From Rugalucina vietnamica (Eukaryota > Mollusca > Bivalvia > Lucinida > Lucinidae), in assembly GCA_964017185.1 (NCBI GenBank), contig OZ024874.1, positions 54,849,356 to 54,913,355 of the forward strand: 64,000 nt of DNA. The letters are read 5' to 3'. Position 1 is the stretch's first letter, and each line of letters starts with the position of its first letter. Of this stretch, positions 27,001-39,000 are shown one piece after another. A program made the position numbers and the translations under genes. The notes beneath the pieces were generated by a model that did not search any database, was not told where the DNA came from, and was given only the letters and a program-made list of their open reading frames with translations.

Positions 27001-30000
27001 TTTTGATTGGTCCAGAGCAGGTCACGCGTATGGTGCTATTCTGTCATGTCGCATGGTCATATTACCCTCTGACGTCATATCTGCCTAAAGACGTGCAGCT
27101 GCACTTGTAGTCACATGCGTTTGCTTACAGCACACGTGAAGGCTGCTATTCTGTCATGTTGCATGATGATATTACCCTCTGACGTCATACTCGCCTAAAT
27201 GTACAGTTGCACTTGTAGTTGTGTTTGTCCTGTGGTATATCGCTAATTTGTTTCAAAAAGGGTTTGGTATGATAAAACAATTGTTGCCCTTGAGTGAGGA
27301 TGACATGACGATTTGTTCACCTGCCTCCGGTGAACAAATTGTCATGTCACCCTAACTCAAGGGCAACAATTTTTAATGTCGAGAAGTGTTATTATTCAGT
27401 ATTCTTAACGCTTTCTTCTGGCTCCAGAGCCATATAAAGCATCAGCAAAGCTTCACAAATGGGATAAACAGGCCACATGTAATAGAAGTGTTTGGTGTCG
27501 TTTCTTCACGTTAAACGTTAAATACATAAAGAGGTACAAGTAGGCAACGATCAGGAAAAGGCGAAATCAGAGAAAGATTCCCACTCCAAAAACCGAGGTC
27601 GGAAAACACTAAATTAACAATCAGATACTTATACCATGAAAACACATCGTAAGCCGAATGAACAGCTATTTTCCCAATAGGTGGCCACTCAGTTACCTAA
27701 ACTTAACTAAAGAATATAATAACATGCATAAGGCGCCAACAGCACAAAAAATTTAAACACCAAGACATAAAACAATAAGAACCACCACAGAAGTATCGCC
27801 TTGAAACGATCAGTAATATAAAATTACTGGCGGGCTTAAATCGATTTTACAGGAATCTAACCTCACCATCAGCTTCTGCAGTGGTCATGAGCATCTCGTC
27901 ATTATTTCAGAAATATATTGTCACGGAGTCCTCATATTCAGTTTTCATGCATGTTTTAGAACAAGTTTCATTTTTAGCTGAGTTGGACATCCTACCTTTA
28001 CAAAGTGATCCAAACATCCGAAGTAAAATATCATTTAATGTAAAAGTAATGTTTTGAAATGATTTTTAATGATACAAATATTGCTGAAGTACAAACCTTT
28101 CATATTTGCTTGCATTCTGATTTCCCGAGTAAATGCACAGAACAAAAGCGAAATCCTGTTTAGAATTAAATCACAAGATTTATGGAATGTGAAAAAAAGT
28201 CATCACGATAACATGTCCGTGTATGGTATACCCCCCTTATACCCCACTTTTATATAAGCAAAACTAGGGTATTCAGGGGCACACCTAATTTTCTTATTTT
28301 TGCTCAAAAACATTGATTGTGGGTACTCGTTAGAACCGCCTCAGCGTGTACCGACAATCTATGTTTTGAGCAAAAATAAGAAAATTATCAAGTGAAAATT
28401 TTCATTTTTACAACCAAAAATATTTCTGTATATTGTATGGGCAAGTTTTTATAATGAATAGTCTCTTGTTCTTACCTGCGCCCTCCCACCAAATGTTAAA
28501 GAGGTTGTAAAATAATGTATGATGACCCACTAAGTGTCATGTGTTTTATTCAGGATGGCGAACATCAAATTACAGCTGATAACAACATGCAAGATTCTGC
28601 CACTGGACTTACGTCTATGGTAAGTTTCGGCTTTGATATATAAATCCATTTGATAAATGGACTTCGGATTATTATTATTTTGGCGAGTCCACTTTCATTT
28701 TCGGGGCATACACAATAGTCCTAGATAAAATTCCACGTTCTGTGGCTGTACCTTTTATGAGTGTCTTACAAAGAAGATACCAAACATGAATAGGTTTAAG
28801 GGCCTGTCACACACTCACGAGTTGAAGCTACGACATGCTGTGAGTTGGCACGAGTTATAAGTCGCCGCTTGTCGTACGAGTTGCCACGAGTTATAATGTC
28901 CTACGAGTTCTACACGGCATCTCTATGATATAAGTCGTGGAAACTCGCGGATACTCGTAGGGACGTAGTAAATTCGCGAGATGCTGTAGCACCTCGCGAT
29001 TATCGTACCAACTCGTATCAACTCGTAGGTAACTCGGCATATTTGACACGACACCGAGAACGCACAACATCCCACGGCATTACTAAGAGTTTTGTACTAT
29101 AAGCTACGAGATCAGTACGAGTAATGCTCCACCCATGCCCCGCCCACTTTTAGACGACGAGTGGCTACGAGAATTTTAAACCGTTTAAAATTCTCATCAT
29201 TAGCCTTTCCACGACAAGTTACGAGTTGTTACGAGTTGAGAAGACCTGTGTACGACAACCGCCGACATATGGCGAGTTCTGTACGGGTTGCTACGAGTTC
29301 ACTAAAAACGTGGGCGGAGCTTAACTCGTGGCTCCAACTCGTGAGTGTGTGACAGGGGCTTTAAGGCCAGTTTAGAGAAGTATACAACCTAGGATTTGGA
29401 TTCGACTACAGTGTCTGGTAAATACATTTGATATTCTTTTCTTCGTACGCCTCAATTATAGGTCGGTAATGGAGGTTACTTGTCAAATGGACGGCATGTG
29501 AGCAAAAAACATAGCACATGAGAAGACCTGTTGGCTGGTGTAAAATACTTTAATGGTTGTCTATTTGACGAATACAATACAATATGAATTTTCACTTTTT
29601 GACTTTGTGTCATACCTTGTGAAGTACAATTGTGAAGTACATGTACAAGTCTCATTTACTTGTTCTGTATTTGCTTTCCAGTTAATTTCAAGAGGCGAAA
29701 TCATAGATACTGAATTCGAAAGAAAAAACAATGAGCCGGTCAAAATTCTAACAAACAGTCTACAAGAGAAGCTATCGCCAAGTGGAAGATATGTTGTGTT
29801 TTATGTTGATACAAGTACCAATGAAGTGGTGGCGGATTCTATCAAAGTCTCTGTGACTCCAAGATGTAAAGGACAAGATGTAAGCATTTTTAAATCTATT
29901 TTTTAATTTCAGGACAAAGGCGAAACCACAGCATATGCATGTAAACATTTAACCAATGATTCATCATAAACCTCATCGCTAAAATGATCTTACGTTCCAA

Positions 30001-33000
30001 AGTACCGATAGGTTGTACCGTACACACAGTGAGAACAACACCAAAAACAGGCATTTACTGTGAAGATAATCACTGGAAATAATCCTGTTTAAAGAAAAAT
30101 ATGTACGTTGAATCTAGTAGATAACTTTACAAGACACATATAATTTATGATTGCGTTTATTTAAGAAATAATTTTACTTTACGGTGAATTATCGTGATTA
30201 ACGCGGGATGTTGGAGGGCAGATTGCGATGTATTAATTCACGACGGCGCAGTTATGATCAGATCGTCTAAATAACGTATTACTACATATAAACTATCTTT
30301 TCATTACCTCGTATGATAAATACAGATTCATCTGCAAGCTGATAAACCGTACATTGAGCCAGGGATGTCGAGCGGTTTAAAGGTGACTGGACAACGGGGG
30401 ACACATATTGGAATCTCTGTCTTGGACAAGGCTATGCTGTTTTTAAACGACAAACATATTTTACACAAGAATAAGGTAAGAGACTGTACTTTTTTCGCTC
30501 AATGGTGCCCTCTATAGAACTAAGACCTATTCATTGGGCGAGGGATAATGTTTTTGTTATTGTTGTTTTTTTTACAGTTTATTGTTGTTGTTTTTTTTAC
30601 ATTTATGTCATTGTATTTTACACAGCTACCTTAAAGCTTACAATGTCTTCGTAATTATGGATGACCGACAGACCTTCGGGAGTTATTCTTTGCTACATAT
30701 AAACACAAAAATGAAATTCATGCATGTAGTTTAATAAATGGATACGTTCATGTTCGAACAAACTTGGAATGATAAATCTAATGAAATTATTAAAACTGGT
30801 GAATTTTCCACATGTATATATATTATAGTTACAATGACCGTACTAGCGACAATCGCGAACAATCAATTTGATAAACAAAACAGTTCTAAATTGCCGAAAA
30901 AAGGCGTTTTGGACGTTCTCGATTGCCAACACCTGCTTTTTGGCAATGTAAAACGCCTTTTTGGCAGTCGGGAACGCAATAATTATTATGAATAGTATCA
31001 TACGTTCCGCATTGCCGCTAATACAGTGTGATAATTTGATAATTTGTATATTTTCGGACATAGCTGGCGGAGTTCAGTGCCTTCTTTAACGCCGGTATGC
31101 GTCGTAGTGTACGCCGGTATGCGTCGTAGTGTAGATAGAAGCATATGCAGTCCAATTTACATATTGAAGATGGTTGAATGTTTCGGCTAATGCATGAATA
31201 ATGATAAGTTTCCCTTTTTTCAATTTTTATTCCTCAAGCACAGAGGTAGATAACAATTTTGTTCACTTTAAAAGCGAAAGGTTTATTTCTATTTCCCCAA
31301 TAACCACATAATAGGCAAAACGTTAGGTGGATTTTAAAAACTGATTTAAAACACAGGCTTGTTTGGAAAATGATAGTTGAAATCGCGATCGCATTCATAT
31401 TGAATTTTTACTTTGAATAAAATCGGATGTTTGTTATCATTATTTTAGATGTTCGAAGAATTGGAGTCCCATGATATGGGTTGCGGTCATGGTGGAGGTA
31501 GAAACAGCGCCAATGTGTTCAGAGTAATTATTCTTCTCTGCATGCTATTCATCTGCATGCGTCTGCATGATGTTCTTCAAGGTAAATTCAAACGCATGTT
31601 GATGGGTTTCCGACTTGTAAATTAAAACTGTAGTTTACTATTGAAATTGATAAAACATTGTCCAACATGTTATCTATAGCAGAGCAAGGTCTCTATATAG
31701 AAGGCGATAAAGTAACAACGGACATGCACATGTACGTCAGATTATTAATTGTGTGCCCAGATGAAGACGAACTACCTACTCTCTGAAGGCACGAAGTCTT
31801 TGATGGACAAATCAATGTTAATCACGAAACTGGTATATTTAAGTCAAAGAGGCACTGACATCTCCTGACCGGGTGCGGTAGCTTTCTCAGAACCGTGTCC
31901 GAGTCACATTTAAGTAACCCGAGGCATGTCTCTAAACCGAAAATATTCTTTTGTGAGAATTTAGCCATGGTTTATTTTGAAGACTATTCGGTCTTGCTCT
32001 TGCAGGAAAAACATTTGTGTAGTGATTTTAACATGAAGGAATCGCAAAACACTGCCGTATGTGTAACAAAGTTTCATGATTCAGTAGAATCATGTTTATT
32101 TGTAATATTATGTTAGATTAATTCCAATTTCATTTGTTTTATTTGGCAGCGATTTCATGCATTATGCAGATCACATGTACACCGAAAACTTATTAGAATC
32201 AATAAAAATGAAACTTAAGTGGACATATTAATGAGAATGGGGATAGGTCATACCGCAAGCCTCTTCAGTGACCCTATCGATTTGGCAACATGGAGTCAAT
32301 GAGAATTTCTGTAATTTCTGTAATCAAGTTTGTCCCAAACATTTTGCATTGCCATCCAAACTCTTAAATTTGTCACAGGTAATTGGAATTGATCAAGAGT
32401 GATATTAGAAAACACCATTTATAAAATACAAAATACAGGGACCTGGGTGGAGCAAGACATTTAATGTTGAAGTAAAAGTAGGCAACGATGGGTTATTTAA
32501 GTATATTTAAGTATATTTGAGTATATTTAATTTGCTAACAGAATGCTGGGTTAACAGTCATCACGAATGCCAACATGAATTCAGAAACAAGGGACACGGT
32601 GTCGTGTGAAGGCCGTAGACGTAGGAGAAAGAGAGACAGTAAGAAAATTCATTATAATGTTTTGTTTTCGCTTCAGCAAGCATGGTTTATTGAAAGTTTA
32701 CAATGTGGTAAATGACAAAGCTTCCTATCTACATGTAAATGTGTGGATATATGTTAATATAGGGATCATACATTCCTCTTAAAAGATGTTCAACATTAGT
32801 GGAGGCTGGAGGAAGTTGTTTGAATCCGAGGCCGCTAGGCCCAGATTAAATGAGCTTCTGAGAACTAATGCTTTGAAATCATAAAAATGTTAAGCTAAGC
32901 AATAATTAGGAACCTTTACAATCAGGATCAAAATCCCACCTTAAAACCCGGTGTGAAATCAAAAATACAACAGGTAATCATCATGAAAACATGTCCGTGT

Positions 33001-36000
33001 AATGTATCCCCCACTTTTACCCCACTTTTATATAGCAAAACTGGGGTATGCAGGGGTATACCTATTTTTCTTATTTTTGCTCCAAAACATAGAGTGTGGG
33101 TACTCGTTAGAACCGCCTCGGTTCTAACGTGTACCCACATTTTATGTTTTGAGCAAGAAAATTTCAATTTTTGAAGCTTAAAAAATCTCTGTTTATCGCA
33201 TGGGCAAGTTTTCGTAATGAATACAAAGAGAACATGCGAACAGCATACCGTCTTGTGTCAGAGCCTAATTGTCTATTACGTTTTCCCCACTTCTGGTTTT
33301 AGTGTGGGACATTGATTCTTAATGAACCATTTCCTGATACTTTTCGATTTTTACCGTGGGCGTGCAAAATCAATTCGTACTGTAATATTATTATTTCGTT
33401 TTCAGCTGAATGTGAGGCAGATCAGAGATGTTGTGACGAAGGGGAACAGTATGCGATGTCACTGTATGACGATAAAGATGTGCGAAAGGGCAGAAAATTT
33501 GTCGACAAGATAGATTGTTACAGCAAAGTCCGACAACTCTTGCTAGAATTTCCGAAATTACCATTCAAGTGCTTAGTGGCCTATTACCATTCCTGTTTTG
33601 AGTATGTTGAATACAAAAATGATGGTATGTATGCTGATACTTTATAATGATAGCTCTAACTTTACATTGTTTTAGTACTATTCAAATGAATGTCAAACAT
33701 ATATTTATATATAAAACAAAAAAAAAAAAAAAAACAACAAAAACATGTACAATAAATATAAGAAATTGCATTAGAATAAACAATTTTCATAAAAACGTGT
33801 TTTACATAAAACCAAAAGGTAAATGTTAATAATTGGCAGATATAACTTGTGCTGACTTTTTTAATTCAAGTGTTTAGGTAGTAATAAATTAAAACTATAC
33901 AAAGGCCGAATCTCCCTTTTTACTTTAAAAGTGTGTGTGTGTGTGGGGGGGTCATGTAGTCAGGTTCCCATAATGTTATTGCTGCTGGAATAGATATGCT
34001 GATAGTTCAGTCATAAAACGTTACGGGCGGAGTATTCCTTTTATCAAAATATGTGATTATTTTCTGATTTAAGAGGATGGGCTGGTCACAAAGTCAGGAG
34101 ATAGTGATTACGAAGTCGATCTTCGCGAAATCAATTTTAATGAAAAAGACATCTATGTGAGGAAGAACTTCAGAGAATCTTTCCACTGGGCTGATTATGT
34201 TCTTGGCGCAGGGTAAGACAATGGATGAAATAGCTGAAACTGTTTGTTAATGTTGTTTTTAGCTCACCAAAAGCCCATTAGGAATATATGTAGGTAAACA
34301 CGGATAGACTGGTAGATACGGTAATACCCCATTCAATGTGTAGCAGCTATCCGTCTGGCTCATTAATAAGATGCACATTTGTTGAATAGGACAAACCCTA
34401 GTTTTGTTTTATTTTGAACATTAAAGGTGAAACGCTTGTTTCCGATTCGTGATTTCACACATTTGCACAGACCTGGGGTTAGTAACTCGAAAGCATCGCA
34501 AGTTTCCCTTCTTACGACATACTTACGATGGTCTTAAGATGACCACCTTAAAATTCACACCCTTGCTATTCCAGTCACTCTAAGAAATTGTAACTTTTTG
34601 CAATGAAAGATGCATCTTCGTAAGATAAGACGACCATAAAGTGGGCTTGAGTTGACCGTAAAGTTACGATTCTGTTAATTTGACACCGTAAAGCCCCAGT
34701 CCCACTGCCCTTACGATCGCTTAAGATCGCCTTACGACCAGTTTAAGATCACATTTTTGCGATAATCACAGGTAAACTTGGTGGATCGTAAGACCGATCT
34801 TAAGTTATTTTGGGCGGTCCTCTGAAATAATCAGTTCTAGCGATCGTTTGAAGGACTAATAACCATTCAAAATGTCTAATGCTGTAATTTGAGAAGTACC
34901 GATGTTGCTGAAATACTTTTTGTGCGAAAATGATGCTTGATAGTATAATCTTGAAAAAGATTATCATAAGTATCTGAGATCATCTTACGATTGATCCTAA
35001 CGTTTTTGAGCAATCGTATGATTAAAATCCGTCGCAAGCGGTTTTTGAACATGTTCAAAATTCTGGTGCAAGGATTCGAAATCACAGGTGAAGCGTACAC
35101 AATTACAGATAATCGTATAACGGTCTTAATGAGGTCTTACGATTTTTTTTCCAATCTTAAGACGATCTTACACTGGTCCTACGACTTCTCAAGATCATCT
35201 GTGATAACGATGCGATTTATAAAGTTGATATAGTATATATAGTATATAACTCTTTAAATTTCAAATAAAAAATATTTTCATTAAATTATTATTTTGATAT
35301 TACGAATCATGATAAAACATAAGTTTATTGGACTCGAGATATTTCCGATGGAATTAGTAAAAATAAAACTGAGATTTTTTAAGAGCAATGAGCGTATAAA
35401 CGGGAAAAGATATGGGCCAAACCGCGGTTTCGGCTACTTAAACCTCTTCAGTGACCCTTTAAATTTGGCAAAATGGAGCCAAAGTGAAATACTGTAATTT
35501 TGCAACTTTCAACAGGATAGTCGAGACAAAGACTAGTATTATAGTATTATCCGAACAGGTCAAATATTTAAAACGTTGGACAGAAAATGATAATGTATTT
35601 CTGATTTCTCAGAATACCCTCGCTGATCTTAAGGGACCAAAAGGATAATATACAGTAATCTGCATGGTTGATGTACGGGAAATTTTTTAAGGACCGCCAC
35701 ACGGCACAACACCAGCTGCAGCAAGCTACTTAAGCCTTTAAACATTGGGCCGCTAAAATTATTTTCCAATACAAAGACGAAAAGGAACAATTTAAAAGCA
35801 TATTTTTTGAAAGTCTACAGAAGTTCAATTGCATTTTTAACAAGTTTTGTTTTGAAATTTTCACATCGCCCGTTGAATCCGTCTAAACAAATATTTTAAA
35901 ACGAACCCCCAATTTTCGTCGCATCTCTCCAAAATTAACTTAACATAAATGCGACAGACATCATGTGTGTCTGTAGCTCCTAAAATGGTAATTTGAATGT

Positions 36001-39000
36001 TGATGCGTTCTGTTGTCATATTCCGTCAAAAGTCAGTAATAATTCTTTTTTTTATTTCATCTCCACATGCGATTTCTATATAGCGTGATGCTACATTTTG
36101 CATCGCCTTCCCTGAACCTATTATGGATAGTGCAGCGCAACGATATTCATTTTCTAGATTGAAAATTAAGCTTCATTTAAGAAATGAATTTCATTTTTTT
36201 TGGTGTTCATGGAGCTATGAACCGCAGTGGGTCGCGTGCAAAGTGAATGAACCCCGAAGGGGTTCATGTAAGCTTTGCTAGCGACCCACTGCGGTTCATA
36301 GCTCCATGAACAACAGAAAAATTAAACTCATTGCTTATATTTACATTCATTTCTCTATATCGCTTGTTGAAAAATCACCAAGGCGGTCACATTAACCAGC
36401 AAACAGAGAATCTACACACAGTGTGTGTGTGTTCAGACAGCGGAACGGCGTCGACGTTTACAACGTCCAATCAGATTGGCGATATTCATGTTTTTTGACG
36501 TCAAGTTTGGATTACGTCACGTCGCGTGACACAATGGTGTTCATGGAAGTATGAACACAGATGAACATCTAATGGTTCATCTAAGGAGGTTTTAGAAAAA
36601 TGTAAATATTTCGATATGTTTGAAAACGTAGAAGCAAATAATCATGACTGAACTAAATGTTAGCTTCATGATCTGACGTCGCGCCAAATTCTTTTTACGT
36701 AAACTTGCGTTAGATTGCCCAAAATAGTTTAAATTTGTTTAAGTTTATTTTTGTCTTTCCTACACACTGTTTTCATTATTCATTGTGTTGGTGATTCATA
36801 CAGCTTTTTTCCAGCATACTTGCATAACCTGCAGGCATTGATTGAAACAACTTCTGATGCTGCTGCCATGAGGTCCGTTTAGCTTTTTTTAGCGGCATTA
36901 TACTGGATGTTTGTTCGACGCAGAAATAAAAATTGAAGTCGACCTAGAAAAGAACTAATCATTGAGGCTAGTAGATGCAAAGCCTGTTTTTCGGATTTAT
37001 TACCAGTGTTTGACCGGAAGCCACGTTCCTTGCCATAGAACATAACTACATTTTAAAAATCACAATGAAACCACACCCCCACGGGGGGGGGTTGCCATGG
37101 AAATGAGCGGGGCTTTGACCAAAGTGTTGCCACAGCAGTGCGGGGGAAATGCCCGGGGTTTGCTTTATATACACAAAAAACATCGTGAAGTGAAAAGTTA
37201 GCAGGCTGCATGGAAAAACAGCAGTGGTTTTACCTATGAGCAGTCCCCGCAGTGTTTGCCGGAAAACAGCCGTGGTTTTACCAATCAGCAGTCGCCTCAG
37301 GGTGGGGCTTTTAGCAGAGATTTGTTGGACCAAAAGGCAAAGTCTCCGTAATTCCCCGCGGAAGGGGGAAGGGCGTGGTAACAAATGACTGGTGCATAAG
37401 TCGTAGGCGATACGCGAGTAGAATCGTTTAAATGCAATCGCTGACCAGCCTGCATAGTAGCAAGTATTTTGTGTTTGATTTTCCTTTGTATCTGCATAAC
37501 ACAGGTTCTCGTACAGCACGAGCTACGTATTAGCTAGTGCATGAGAATTCGTATACTTTTCAATTAAAAAAGTACTTGCCAGCTTCACAAGAACATTATA
37601 TTATTTAGTATTTCCTTGTACTGGTACTTTTAAACCACCAATTATTATCAATTACTGCGCTGTTCTATAATAACTTTGTGATTGACGAAATGTACCATGA
37701 CACATAAACCGTCTCACAGGCTTTGTGATATTGCACGTGACTTTTTTATTCACGGACTTACTAGAGCGAGTAATTTTCAATCGCAGGTATGCAAATTACC
37801 AAAAAAGGAAAATCTTGGAAGACCAAAAGATCATCTTAAAATTACAATCTTATGATGAATCGTACGATTTCCAAATCGTACGATTCAATGGGACTGGGGC
37901 TTAACTTAAGGTCATTTTCAGTTATTCACCATAGTCTCTAAGAGCTACTTAAGTTTGTCGTAAGTTGATCTTAAGCTTAAGATAGCTGTGAGCTACTAAC
38001 CCCTGTGAGATAAGAGTAGATTTTATCAAAGTATATCACTCAAGTGTTAGCTACTTAAGTTTTCGTCAAGGAATTATAGCTTATGTCGAAACGCATAGTA
38101 CTTCACTGCGGCATGTTATATTTTACCATTTTTATGCATCATTAGTTTATGTTTTTAAGTTACATTTCTATTTTGGCCAGCAACAACACGAGTTAGCGAA
38201 CAAAACAGCTCAGTTGACTAACAAACGGATAGACTTCAACATCTCAATAGACTTATTTTTTCTCGACTTTGAAATCATTTTGAAAAAAAGATGATCGCTT
38301 AAAATGACTCTGAGTCAGAGGCGAGAGTTTCTAATCATGTTCTTGATTTTAATATGCGCAATAGGTCTTCGACAGCTAAACTTCTCAAACATGGCTATCG
38401 ATATCATAAACTTCGTAAAGCTTATTCCAAATTTTATCGACGTCATTTCGAATTAGTGTCTAAATATAATGTTAGATTGAAAACACTTTTACTACATGTA
38501 CAAGGCTTGAGGCACAAATTAAAAAGAAATGGCTACAGTCTAAATGTAATGCAACATACTGCATGCTTAGAATTTGACCAGGACCTGGTTAAATGCTTTG
38601 CTTTCCGGTGGGTTGGAAATCAGACTCCTTGACAGTCATGGCTTAAAGCTGCCTTACAAAAGGGAGGGGCCTGGCTATGAGTTTGTATAACGGGCTAAAA
38701 CTCTTGTCTCTGGTCGGGTCCACCGGGATTCAGACAAAAGCTTCCTTTTGCTCCAATATTCCAGTGTCTATACTACTGTTGAGTTTATTTTAATTCATCT
38801 CGGTGCTTGCTTTTGTATTTTGCTATTAATCAATGTCCGATTCATCACCGTTCAGTAACATTATAATTTCTCATACTGGTGGTCCATATTAAAGTGACTG
38901 TTTCGTAAATACAATGTGCGCAGTGACGTCACATAAAGGAGATCAGGAAGCTTTTAGGTTACATCAAAAAAAATTTAGATTTAAGCCCCCCCCCCTCATT

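Larger units (their letters stand above)
34690..37905. mobile_element. Inner TIR element with TTACGATC/CTTAAGATC words
   Basis: Inner ends AAAGCCCCAGTCCCACTGCC / TCAATGGGACTGGGGCTT. Words such as TTACGATC, CTTAAGATCG and ATCGTACGATT cluster at both ends. Its middle holds further insertions: a satellite fragment and a hairpin. Confidence 0.65.
34473..38010. mobile_element. Outer TIR element, split by another element
   Basis: Outer ends GGGGTTAGTAACTCGAAAGC / GAGCTACTAACCCC. The outer left arm (34473-34688) and right arm (37906-38010) are rich in CTTAAG and TTACGA words. Confidence 0.65.

Noticed and set aside
31524..31581. Extension of the MG6 exon to a second GGTAAA donor at about 31580
   Set aside because: The next exon (N-A-G-L) joins directly to F-R at 31523 to recreate the family F-x-x-A-G-L motif; the extension would insert a hydrophobic stretch not seen in the family.
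37046..37519. 157-codon minus-strand ORF
   Set aside because: Contains near-duplicated GKTTAVF segments from a local repeat inside the inner TIR element; no known family.
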